64,000 nt of DNA from Monomorium pharaonis (lineage: Eukaryota; Arthropoda; Insecta; Hymenoptera; Formicidae). Positions 1-12,090 of this stretch are shown one piece after another (positions within the stretch are counted from its first letter, which is position 1; every line of letters starts with the position of its first letter). Position numbers and translations under genes: made by a program. The notes beneath the pieces are model-generated. The model saw only the letters and a list, made by a program, of their open reading frames with translations, searched no databases and had not been told where the DNA came from. Location: NCBI RefSeq assembly GCF_013373865.1, contig NC_050470.1, positions 7,114,373-7,178,372 of the forward strand. The letters are read 5' to 3'.

Positions 1-3000
1 CTATATGCCTCGATTAATTAGATTGTTAAATCGATCCGGCTTGTGCGTCAACATGCATCAACGTCACGCTTCTTCCCCCTCTTCTCTCCATTTTTTTTAC
101 CTTTTAATCGCACAGACACGTATCGCAACATCGTGACAATAGAATCGAGGGTGTTATCGCTGTTTTTTTCTCCTCCCCCTTCCCCCACCCTCCGAATAAC
201 AGCGCTGTTTCGCGGTCCGTCCGCACGTCACGTTGACGTTACAAAGCCGCCCGTGGCCGTTTGCGTCACAACGTTCCGTAATTGGCAGCAAATGGGCTCA
301 GCAAATGGGCTTTAATTCCATTTGCGCAATCAACGGCCCGTAAACGTAACGGCCATGCCGAGAGAGGATCGACAGTCGATGCCTGTCAGAAGCGTCGGCC
401 GGTCGGCCTCGCGTTAGATAACAAAATTACCTGCCTTTTTTTGCGGCCTGCACTTAATTAACGCACCTTCGATTCAATTTTCACGACGGCGCGACATGCA
501 GAAAATCCGCGCGGATTCCTCAAATGGCATCCATGTAAAGGATGCCATTTCCAATCTCTATCTTGAAAACGCAAACGCTTTCCATTTTGCTGTACATTTA
601 TCTCTCCCTTCATTATATTTATAATATTTTAATATTAAAAACAAATCGTTATTAATATTTTCCAAAAATAATTATCGTAATTTAATAAAAATAAGTTATT
701 TATAATATAAACTTGTAATAACAAAAGAGAAAAGTCAAAAAGACGTAAAATAATATTTTAATAATTTATAATAACGAAATATCATATTAAAAATAACTAA
801 ACTTTGTAAATTTATCTATTTCAAATTTTCTTCAAACTCAGAAAAATCATGTACATCGCAAATAGTAATCAAATGGAATAAAAACGCCATATAAAGTAGA
901 ACATATTAACTTAATCAAATTTTTTCATATCGTATATATAGATAATGATTAATCGCTTCCGATCGCGAAAATATATTCACGAATATATTCTGCGATATGA
1001 CTGAATATTTCATTATGAAAAATGCACCTCTCAGATTATCGTACAATGAGGAACGTAATGCAAAAGAGATAAATGAGAATGATTATATCAAAGTCCGTTC
1101 CGTTCTACATATAAAAAGAGTGCGACAGCAAAGCTATCCTTTTTCCACAGAAATATGCGAAAATTCATCTCAATTAAATAAAAATATAAAATATAAAGTA
1201 AAATGTTACAAATACAAAAAAAGACCCGGAAACTTTTTCTCACATCTTCACACCTAAGTTGTCCGAACTGCAAAAAAAAAAAATTGCGCCTGAAGTCGTT
1301 CCGCCGCGTCTGTCAAGTGAATCGATCGCGCTAAACGAGGTACGTCATTAATATCGATTCCCCGTGGATTCGGACACCGGACATTAACGGCCTTCAGTAC
1401 GCTCGGAACAACGGTGTCATCCCTGTTATTCTTATCGGTCCGGCGAGAGAGAGGGGGGGGGGGGAGAATTGCGCGCGAGGCGTGTAAAACCCTCGCGCGG
1501 AACGCTAACTCCTAAAGGTAAAGCGACAAGACGCCGAAGAGCGAGGTTTAATCGCCCTCGTCTACACCGTCCACTAACGCCGGGAGTAAAAGTCGATTTC
1601 CCGTTACCATCCATAATTGACGCGCGTCGCGCGGCGTAATTGGCCATCGCCGTAATGTCGTCGTTCGGGAATCGATTGTTCGGTGCGTGCGAAAGCCGAC
1701 GTCGCGGCGCGCTTAGCTCCGCGCCCGGAAATCAATGGCTCTCTATTCTTAGAGCGCAGAACTGTGTACATACCGCGCGCGCGACTCGTGTATATAGATT
1801 CCTACATGTTGGTCAATTAATTAGAATCTCGTTAAACGAACTCTATCGGGAGCTTGAAATTGAGTTTGATGTACTGAAACATAGTTATATCAATTTGGCC
1901 CGCGTATATTGGATGGATTTCGGTGATTTAATGAAATTCTCTGTCGTTCATGGAAAATTCGCGTCGCGCATTTTGTAGCCGAAAAAAAAATGAAGATAGC
2001 GTTTGCCGGTGAACACTTTTTTCTTTATTATTTATTACTGGAACTAATTGTCGCGTTTCCATGTGAAGGACGATTCAGCGGCGCGGTGCGTGTAATTTGT
2101 GAAAACACATAGATGCGTGATGCTTTCAAGATTCGTTCCGTGATAATCGTACTTTTCGTTTGCATTCAACACCTGAGGAACACATAACGCGCCAGTATGC
2201 GCACAATGCGTCAAAATGGCTGTACGCCGGTAGCAGAACCTTTTACACTCGGAAGAGTGTTGTACTGTAACTTAATTTTTTTTCCCGCGTGATCGAGCCT
2301 CCGTATCCGAAACATTCAATTAAAAGAACGAAAAGAGATCCGATAGCCGATTATTTCAGCCTCGGAATGGACTTATTATCAATTTACTGACCGTGTAAGC
2401 GGTTTGCGCGATGCAGTAGCTGCATTACGATTTGAAAGCCACCCATTACATTTTATACAATAATTTTGTTAATAATCAACATTTTAAATTGGAAATTCAA
2501 CGATTACATACACATCAAAGTGTTCTCCATGAAATTCTAGAATCAAAATTATGACGTAATTATTATATCAAATATTATTTATAAAAACGTGTAAGTGACA
2601 CTGCATAAATCAAAAAGAAATAAGGGTGATAATACATGATATGACCACCATACAAAAATAAAGTTAAAAAATTTATTTTAATTGAAAAAACACAGTATAT
2701 TTTATTATAAAGTTATGTATTTATTCAAAATAAAAAAAAATATTGTAGAATATATGTAAATGTTATATACACATAGGCCTTCCACGTATAGACTGTAGTA
2801 CTGAAAATCTAGCAAATCTCATGTTATTGTTGGCATAACTCAAATGTACAACCGAATAAAAAGTTAAATACTTGGTTCTCATCCGACTTCTACCATACTA
2901 ACATATAATATACATTATAAATTTTGAAAACCTAAGATTACGTTAACGCTGCTTAATTATGCTAATTTGAAAAAATAAAAGAACATTAAAAATCATCGTA

Positions 3001-3190
3001 ACGTTTCCGATTCGCAGAACAATAGCTTTCCGCTGACAAACTCGAAGGGTCATTGAGAAGCGTTTCATTCAGTGCAGGCTTTCAATAATAATAGCTCATG
3101 CGTACATTAAAACTCAACAGGTCTAACGACGAAGGCAAAACGCGATCCGGATTACTTCGTGAGTGTGAGTCCCCTTTGATCCGAAAAAGC
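1..3190. other. Noncoding DNA, mixed composition
   Basis: I see no gene here. The first 600 bases are GC-mixed, followed by AT-rich DNA to about 1.3 kb, a CpG-rich stretch at about 1.3-1.8 kb with a run of 12 G at 1453-1464, and AT-rich DNA again from about 2.45 to 3.0 kb. Short open frames at 997-1257 and 1640-1978 have no recognisable domain and are compatible with chance. A short dyad at 522-550 is listed separately. Confidence 0.75.
522..550. repeat. Perfect short dyad (11-bp stem, 7-nt loop)
   Basis: The left arm AAATGGCATCC (522-532) is followed by the loop ATGTAAA (533-539) and the exact reverse complement GGATGCCATTT (540-550). It lies at the edge of an AT-rich stretch. It could be a paired binding site for a dimeric factor or the tip of a decayed inverted-repeat element. 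Nothing nearby shows which. Confidence 0.85.
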
Positions 3191-5000
3191 AGTCAACCCT
3201 CTCCGCCCTTCTGCTGTCGACCGGCCACCGATCGTGCCCCGTCTCTGTAGCTTTTAAAAGTCCGATCGAACCGCGCCACAAAGAGGATAAATGCGACTGA
3301 CAGACAACGAAGTTCGGACAAGTGGACGGCCCTATGAGCTGAAACCGGTGCAGGAAAACAGCGAGGAGGATGAGGCGTAGTAGGAGTGGCGGTGAGGTAT
3401 ACCGAAGGCACAGGAAGGAAGAGAAAGTGAAAGAGGCGGGGGGAGGAAAAAGACAGAAGGCCTATTCACGATTGTGCCGTCGTAAATGGGTTAAACGGCA
3501 GGTCGAGAGGGCAGCCAATTTAAATCACCGCCAATTCCGTGCAGTCCAATTTGATTCAGCGAGATCGTTTTGAAATCCACCCAATGGCACTTCCATTTTC
3601 ACTTTCTCTGTTTTCCGCTTTTCCCCTCTCTCTCTCTCTCTCTCTCCGAGTTCTTCTGCGCCATCCACAAACCTGGCATCGTCCCTGATTGTAGCAACAA
3701 TTAACTTTTGGTCCATTTTTCCGCTGTCTGATTCGCGCGCTTTAACATTCGAGGCGACAAACAATGTTTGTAATCAACGTTCTCCTCGAGTAATCAACGT
3801 TCAAATGCACTCGTCACCGCAAAAGTACAAGTTGCCTGGTATACGCATGCTGGTACTTACGCTCCCCTAGTATAAATTTCGGTTACAGGTGCGACCCTTC
3901 GTCGCGCAAATGTAATAGCGACGCGTGCGTGCATAAATGCGGGCCGATTTATGCACAATGACAGTGTCGTACCTTATATTAGCGGAAATAGACGATTTTT
4001 AGGAGCCGTTTTTGTCGTCTATTATCTTGTGCTCGCGGAACCTTCTTGAAAAGCTATAATAAAACGCTTGCATAACGAATAAGTATCATCATGTCATTTC
4101 TAATCAATATTAGAGCTGATTCTTTAAAATAAATCACCCAGTGATAATCCAATTATAATTATAAATATAATGCAGAATATAATTACCATTCGAAATTAAA
4201 ACACCTCGAAACAACATGTACCGGACTTGTGCGCGTTCTCGATATTCACCGCACCGCGAAAAATCGACAACGAGAAGCAAAAAGGCAGAAAGAGGGCGGA
4301 TAGGGAGCGAGTAGGGTCGAAGAGGCTGAACCCTCTGGAATTCTCGTTGGCAGCGGGCCAGCCTCGATTCGCATCGTCATCGTGTACTTTCGCTGTATGA
4401 GACTACGTAGGTACGTAATAGAGATCGTCCGACTACTCCATTAAATTGGCACTTTGACGGTTTAACAACCCGTGCGGAAGAAAGTCTGAAGAAAAATTGA
4501 GCCTTGACCGGCTCATTTCTTAGAAACAACTTGCAGGCCCTTGAAAATGGCAAATTCTTTCATCGCAAATTGTTCTCCCAAATCCATCGCAAGTTTCTTG
4601 ACAGACAAGCTCACATCGTTTTATCTAACAATAAGTTTCTTAACTCTAATATATATATTCATAATTTTATGTAATTATTGTTATATCTAAAATACTCACC
4701 TAACAAGACATTCGGAATTAATCATATAAACACGAATCAAATATCACATATTTTTTTTAATAACAGAAATGCATTTTCTTATTTATTTGAAATTTTAATT
4801 AGTGTTATAACATTAATTTTTATAGTTTAAAATTTTCAACTTTCATAATTATCATTTTCATTTGTACACTTTTATAAATATGTATTGCGTTAATTATTAA
4901 TGATTATTAACAAAATTCCATGTTCTAAATTATTAAAAATAGCAAATCTTGGCATAGATTTCTCATGATTAAAAATGTATTAATTTCAATCTTTACGTAC
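3190..5000. other. Noncoding DNA with purine-rich and AT-rich parts
   Basis: No gene is recognised. The plus strand is purine-rich at about 3360-3460. A (CT)n tract of about 20 bases lies near 3626-3646. From about 4600 to 4990 the DNA is strongly AT-rich with homopolymer runs. The open frames on both strands at 3193-3764 are short, overlap one another and have biased composition, so I do not treat them as coding. Confidence 0.75.
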
Positions 5001-8000
5001 GTAAACACACTCAAAGTTCCTCCCCGCCCGCTGAAACGGCAGAGAGTATTTAAGTTACGTGTGAAAGTTACAAACTCCTATTAATAACGTACACCGAGCG
5101 ATTAATCCCCGTGACACGTTTGTTACGCTAAACGCGTCCGTAGAACAAACCGCGCAGTATACAAAATGCATAGAAAAACAAGTATATTGCATGGACAATG
5201 ATAAAATGTCGATGTCACGCTGTTGTTTACAATGCTTAACGTTTAACTGTTAAATGAAGCGTTTAGCGCACGAGCATCGTGCACCGAACCGCAGGCAGTC
5301 GATTTATTTCCTTTCGGCTGCGCTCGCGTTTGCAGCTGCGATAAGATCGCCGAGAGGGGTTGCGCATCGTCTACGATGGGCGTGGCTCCTAGACGTATCA
5401 TTTATTTACATTACCATTCGCGAATGATAGCCCATATTGCGGCAGAGATACAAAGTTCCAGTTTCTAATTGATTAAAAAATAATTATTATTCGCTAATTA
5501 TTGTTATCCCCCGTATAAGCGAGAATTTATTACATATAGCGGGCTGCTACGTACGAGTATTCTCAACTCGTTGTCATTTATACAAGTGTGTACGCGACAG
5601 AACCGCACCCTATAATAATTCGGGAAGTTACACATGCAACACGTAACCAATACATCTTAAGGAATTAATTACGTCGCGCTATTTTGTAGGACTTTGCTCG
5701 ATATTCGACCATCGGCAAAATTATTGTCCCGATATTGGTAATATTGTATGCGCTCTCTGATATTAATGCAATCGTTTCGCCCGCTTTTATTCGCGTCGAT
5801 AATTTCCGCCATCCGTGTGTACGGCGGAGGAGATTAATTAATCGCCGTTCGCCCTCACTCAAAGAGCTACCGTCCACCGCCGTGAGTGATAATTTAAATA
5901 AATTGTGCGATTGCGAGACACGCCTACGAAGAATGGAGGGAAGGCCGAATGTGCAGAGTTTCGCGGCGATCTTATCTTTCCGCGTCAATTAACTTTGTAC
6001 GCGGTCGTATATGAATCGCGAGCGTATACGGATCGCGAGGAGAAAAATATTCATCGCGCGTTCGTAAGCGACCGCGTTACGTTGTAATTCACTCCGCGTA
6101 ATAATGGAGCAATTACGAAGGAAATTATCCGTATCCGTTTCCAGTTATAATTCCGACTGTTTTCCGGTCGAGTCCCTCAAGGCGACGCGTTCGCGGAAAG
6201 ACTCGTAGTGTGACTTTCGGAGAGGAATAAGGTGTGATTGTTATAAAAAAAAATATATATATATATTTTTCGGGTATTTAGATCAATCGGATTCATACGG
6301 CGAGCGAGCTATCCGCGGATGTGGAGGCCAAAGTTGCGTTGCTGATAACTTTAGACGTGATTCATTGCACACAGTGATTTGTCGGGAAGTGTTATCGTTT
6401 ACTTACATGAATTTATGAAACAAAGATGAGACGATGACGTAACGGTCTTTCGCGGAAGATTTGATGCTCGTTGTTTTTTTTTTTTTCACGGGCGGCCATC
6501 CTTCGGATGATAACGCTTCTCTGAAACAACGCCTGTAACGTGTAAGCTCAGACGGTGGTCATAGGCAAATTTAACCGCGTGATGATTTCACGCATCATCG
6601 ACGACGCACGCAGCGACGGGCGCGTTAAGGCTGACGCCACACTTGGCTGCATCTCCGGATATGGCATGCCCGCTCGCGGTGGACGAGGGGGTATCGCTCA
6701 CAAATGATAATTTAAATAAGTAATACCGCTTTTCTGGAGAAAAGCCACGCCTATCCCAGCAGGCGAGCACCGGTCGCAATTGATTCAATAAGTGCGAGTG
6801 CAGTCGCGTGCAAAAGTTTCTCGCCGGTGTATGCGCGCGTATCATTACGGTCACGATCTGCCGATGCAATTGAGAAATGTTTTCCTCTAGATCTAGATTA
6901 CTTAAATATCAGTTATTTTTGACGTGACATGCGTACCATGTTCCTTTAATTCCCTCAACTATCGGTATAAAAATTCGGGAATTCAAACGATCGTAAATTG
7001 ATTGAATAACCGCGAGAATCAATATAAAATCTCCTTTCCACACGTTTCTCCCTCCGCTTTCGTTTACTTTGAATTTTATCACAAACAATACACATAATTG
7101 TCAATATTTCTGTTACGTTATACATTTGCTTTAACGCAAGATGATGTAATTATATACACAGCGCAGCTCGGGGCAGTAAAACCAAATCGAATTCTTTCGT
7201 TCTCTCTTAATTGGTTGCTTAATTGCTTAATTGCACGCGTCGATAATAGAAGGTAAGTAAATTTAGTGGTCAATCTCAATTCTCACAAACGAAAAGTGCC
7301 GATACGGCGCGAAGTAGCGAGCGAAGTGAAACTCAATTGTGTTGCTTTCTACAAAATTAATCATGCTATTTGGCAATAAGCTGCGGCGGCGAACGTACGA
7401 AATGTTTTCACGCACAGCACCGTCGATGCGCCACCGCCGCCGAACGCGTTTACGTAACGAGATTTATTATAAAATCGCGGAAGAGCAAGTACGCGGGTGC
7501 TTACTTTCCAACATTAATGAGCGCGGTTCATTGCGTGTTGCTTTTAACGCACGATCTCCTGCCGTCATTGTATGATTACATGCCAAGCGAAAAATACGAA
7601 CGTTCACTCACACGATCGCTTCTTTTCACACGGATAAAGAAGCGCGTCTAATATAGAGACATTTACGTGCACGATTCGCGCGTAATAACGTCTTTCTTTT
7701 AGCAGTTCGCGCTATTTTTATCCCCGTTAAATAACATGTCGATAACGCACATGTGTTACGTCGAACGAATTTGCTTGATACGTACGTTTGTTGCTTGTAC
7801 GTATGTAAACGTTATGAGCGATTAAACGCGAGCGTTGTTTTCTTCGGTATCTACATAATCTTTGTTCGGCGAGATGTATACGATCATACCTTTTGAACGC
7901 CGGTCTAAGGACAGACGTAGGAGAGAAAGAGGCGGGGAGGGCGAGGAATGATTCGAGAGTATAGTGCGAGGCTCGGGAGGAAATTATACTTGCATGAGCC

Positions 8001-8894
8001 AGGCCTCCCTCCGGCCCTCCGGCCTGAATGGTAATTAAAGCGTGCGAGACTTTCTTACAATGTTCTTAATTCCGAAGAAAGAGGACAACTCTCCGTGGAA
8101 TCTGCTAGGTATCTGTTTTACGTACAAGTGATCGAAATGTTATTTTTCGAAACTTGTATACTCATAATTGTAAACATATGCGATCTCGAGACAATAAGTA
8201 TATAGAAATTTTAGACTACAAAAGAATACTTGGAAAAGAGTAATTTAAATATTTAGTATCATCTCATCGAATTCCTTTTATAAATATATTCGTCATTAAG
8301 AAGAAATGTACTTGAGGCCGCGAGATAAAAATGCTCTCCAATTGACAATATTAATTTCTGATCAATTCAGTTATTCGAAATGATCTTTATGATATTTAGA
8401 TACTGATTGACATATTATATGGCGTGTCTTTGACTTTCTCGAACTCGTTTAAATATATACTTAAGTTAACTCGCACGATTTGAGACGTGAAAAAATATCC
8501 TCGTGTGTGTGTGTGGGGGGGGGGACTGACATGCATATCTTTTAACGTATCTTACGGGAAAGAGCTCGAAGAGCCGGAAGCATCAAATTTGTTTTTATTT
8601 CCGATACACAGGGTAACTCGTATGTTTCGCGATCAACAGGTGACCAGTTGAATATTGGGTAGGACAACGTTCCGCAGAAAACGCACAATTGCTAGCCTCG
8701 CAATCTGTAATCGTAAATTTCGAAGGTTCTTCTTATCAATTTAAGCCCGATAAAAAGTATTTAAACCGAGTACAATAGTTTATCGCGTAAAAATTAATAT
8801 AAGAATGTAAAGAAAAATTTTGAGGGCTCTTCTTTCTGCATTTATCATCTATACATTAGTTCGATGCTAAAAACCAAATTGTAGTAAACTCATC

Positions 8895-8942
8895 TGCGAC
8901 GAATGATTTCTGCAGATCTTCCAATTTAGCTCATTCGTCGCA
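8895..8942. repeat. Perfect inverted repeat (12-bp arms, 24-nt spacer)
   Basis: TGCGACGAATGA at 8895-8906 is repeated as its exact reverse complement TCATTCGTCGCA at 8931-8942, with 24 bases between. Arms this long and exact are not expected often by chance in 64 kb. It could be a small hairpin, a paired operator-like site or the ends of a very small element. No transcript or gene context is visible. Confidence 0.85.
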
Positions 8943-9295
8943 ACGGATATTTAACACAAAAACATCGCAAATAATCTCACATTATAAATCACCGAAACGT
9001 CGAAACCATAAATATCGTTGACGCAAAATAAACAATTCAGAAAGAAAGCGATTTGTCCCATCGAGTCGATCATTCCGGTCGATCGATTTTCCGTCACCCT
9101 TGTCCGCTCTCGTCTGGACACCGATGTTTCCCTGTAAATGGCACCGGAAATTCCGAAGAACTCGAAATCTCGCGCGCAAGCTGTCGACCAGATAAATCAT
9201 ACGACTGCCACTCGTGTTCTACGTCTACTTTTATCTTAGATCGCTTCTGTCCACATGTCCACACGCGCGGGTATGCACGTCGTGTAAAACTTTAA

Positions 9296-9324
9296 CATAT
9301 GTATGCGCATGTGGCATACATGTG
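9296..9324. repeat. Near-perfect small hairpin
   Basis: CATATGTATGC (9296-9306) pairs with GCATACATGTG (9314-9324) at 10 of 11 positions around a 7-base loop. The sequence is built from CATG/TATG-like dinucleotide alternation, so it may simply reflect a degenerate microsatellite. Confidence 0.6.
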
Positions 9325-10139
9325 TATGTGCGTCGAGTTAAGATTACACGAGTGTCCGTAGTCGATCTATCAAGCAGAGGCAATAGATTGTAAAGACTTG
9401 AGGCATAAGTACACGCTAATACGAGTTGCTGATTTATTGTAGATTAAAGTCGCGGCGATTTCGTCCTTCGCAACGTGCAAAATAACGGGAAAACGACGAT
9501 TAATGACCATTTATTTTTCTCGGATAAATAAGAAAAAAAAACGTCAGCGTACGGAACGAGTTTTGGAAGGCATACTCAATTGATTTCAATTGATTATGAG
9601 ACGCAGTGTAATATTTAACAAAACATTAAGACAAAAATGTTAAAATATAAAGCGGTTAAAATTGGGCACAAAACTTTATTTCATTGATTACTAAGATCAA
9701 TCCGCGACGTAAGTAATTTCATAAAAGATACAAGAAATATTTTAACAATTTGTGGATTTTAACAATTTTAGCTGTTTGTTATCAAGAGACAACTTATTGG
9801 AAAATAAAACCAATGTTGTTTTTTAATAACGTAAAATAAATCATTGCTCGACACTGCCAGTGTATTCTTTTTTTAAGGGCGCATGCACTTTGCAAAATAA
9901 AATCAAAATATTTACAGTATAAAGATGATTGTTTCGCGTGAGTGTTTTGTTAAAAAACAATTTTCGTAAAAAGTTTTTATTCAGAAAATTCGGCTTAAAG
10001 TAGACGCTGTTAGTAATATCGCAGAACGCGTCTATGCACGTCCAAGCGATAATAAACAACAGCTATCAAATTTATCTATTTATTTATCTACTAAATCAAT
10101 TACTTATTCCAAATTACGCTCGATCTTTACGAAACGCAA

Positions 10140-12090
10140 ACTTCAAAACGGAGACAAGCGCGAGGAAACTTTCCGATCACCGATGTCGACATATTTGACT
10201 ACAAGCATATCTACGGCAATCAGATACGGAGTCAACAATGATGTCTAGTGGAGAGAAAGAGCAGAATATGAAAGAGCAGAAGAGAGAGAACTGTGCCGCA
10301 CGAGTGCTCGCAAAGTCGGAGCGTCGTCGTTCGGTTTCTCGATCCCTCAGTGTTGCGGTCGTACGTGCGAGCCTCACGATGCTACGATCCGATAAGCATG
10401 CCCCCCCCCCTCCCTCTGAACCCCCATCGCCCCTTGGTCCGCACTCCGTTAAAACCCCGCCGTGCCCCTCTCCAAATCGAACGATCCCTCACGCGCGCCG
10501 CTCGTCGTGCACAGCCTCCTCTTCTCTCGGCCTCATCGCGACCTCACCGCCGCGCGGTCGTAAACGCGGAGAAGGAGCGAGGGAGAGATCTCTTCTCATC
10601 GACGTCTTCGTTCCACCGGCATACGATCGCTCCTCGTCTCACCTTGCGGTCGCTGTGTGTGCGCGCCCTCCCCCTCCCATGCGAGTCCGATTTCTCCTTC
10701 TTCTCTCCTCCGCCGCCTCCTTCATCTCCTCCTTCTCCTCCGCCGCCCAACCTCGGGGATACTCTGGCATAGACCTCCTGCCGTAACAGCTATTCTCCCG
10801 TTTTCGCCGTCCTTGTCGCACCGCTGTCGCCGAAAGAACCGAGGGTCGTACCACCGTCGGGTTCCACTCCCGTCGTCGGATCGGTTCCCTCCTTCGAGAT
10901 TCGTGGCAGTCTGCCTGCGGTCGTCCTCTTCCCGCAGCAGAGGGTCAGCGTGATGCTCCTTTTCCCTCGCTCACTTGTTCTCTATTTCGTTCCACTCGAT
11001 CCCATCCCTTTCGCTTCATCTTTGTTTAAACGGAGAAAGAGAGAGAGGAGAGAGAGAGAAAGATCACGCGCGCATCATGCGCTCCTTCTTTGTCGACTAG
11101 GGATAATAGCGCGGATTTATCGTACGTCTTTGTCTTCGTGACGTGTATTTTCTTATACTTTCTCTCTTCTAAATTCACTCCGTCCGCAAAAACGCTACGA
11201 CGAGTAACTTTAAAAAACCGCATATCTTTTTATTAATCGTGCTCTTCGTGCTCTCTCTCTCTCTCTCTCTCTCGCTGTCGCGCTGCATTTTTCTTTCGCT
11301 GAGTACGTTTCTCTGTTTTTCTTGCGCCAAAGTATTTCTCTGTATTTCTTCCCTCGTCACTTTCCTGCGTTCGCCATCCTCTTCGGGGACGGTTTCTGTC
11401 GTTCAGGTAGAGTGCTCTCCTCTCTTTCTCCGTTCCGCGTTTCGTCGAATAAATTTGTCTCCCTCTCGCACATTTCTCCCCCTTCTCTATTTCTTTATTC
11501 CCGACTAGTTCTGTCCTCGTCGGACATATCTGACGTTCGCCTACTCTCGTTCTCTTTCGCTCGCGTTGCATTTCATCATTCGTATCCTCTCACTCCATTC
11601 TTACTAACACTCCTCTCATTTCTCTTTCCTTCTCTTTCTCTCTCTCTCTCTCTGTTCGTAAATATGTATACACATATACACATACACGCACACACACACA
11701 CATGCATTCATTCGGACGTGCTAACCTCGCCTTGGCTCAACGAAATACGCACGCGTGTCTCCACGGGCGACGCTCGTGATGCCGCGAACGTGTGCGTTAC
11801 GCGTACACGTACGTATACGCGTGTGCAGGGGACTCGTCACGGTCGCATTTATACGCGCGTAAACGTGGGCAAAGGACGTGGCCAAATCCCCGATGTCACC
11901 GTATCGAAATCCCCTCGCAAACAGTTGTGACTCCAGACTTCTTTCCCCGATTATGCAAGTATCGAGTGTTTAGACAATTAGATATGAAATATATCGTTCA
12001 ATTCTTGTCGCGTATAATGTTTTACACGTTAATATTAAAGCACAAACACACTTCGAGCAAATACGCGACGCGGTAAAGAGAGATATCGCT
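10140..12090. other. C/CT-rich, CpG-dense low-complexity block
   Basis: This block is dominated by C and CT on the plus strand, with a run of 10 C at 10401-10410 and CT microsatellites at about 11250-11273 and 11636-11653. Many overlapping open frames occur on both strands (the longest is 202 codons, 11322-11930). All have products made of Ser, Arg, Pro and Leu, as expected from CT-rich DNA. No domain, start context or splice pattern supports a gene. A CpG-dense segment at about 10.3-10.95 kb could be a promoter of an unseen transcript. Confidence 0.7.
11798..11827. repeat. 30-nt alternating purine-pyrimidine tract
   Basis: Every base from 11798 to 11827 alternates pyrimidine and purine (TACGCGTACACG-type sequence). 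Such tracts can adopt left-handed Z-form DNA under negative supercoiling. It follows a CA/TA microsatellite at about 11670-11703. Confidence 0.75.

Larger units (their letters stand above)
5000..10140. other. Noncoding DNA, CpG-containing and AT-rich alternation
   Basis: No gene is recognised. CpG-containing sequence at about 5.3-6.1, 6.5-6.9 and 7.3-8.0 kb alternates with AT-rich sequence at about 8.1-8.9 and 9.5-10.1 kb. Small structures include nested GGCC-containing inverted repeats near 8003-8028, a GT run ending in 10 G at about 8503-8524, and two dyads listed separately. The open frames are short and resemble no family I know. Confidence 0.75.

Noticed and set aside
6249..6270. A/T alternating run as a possible structured element
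   Set aside because: It is a simple (AT)n run flanked by homopolymers with no further organisation.
11322..11930. 202-codon plus-strand open frame, the second longest in the window
   Set aside because: The product is Ser/Leu/Phe/Arg-rich from CT-rich DNA, runs through CT and CA microsatellites, overlaps other long frames and has no domain.
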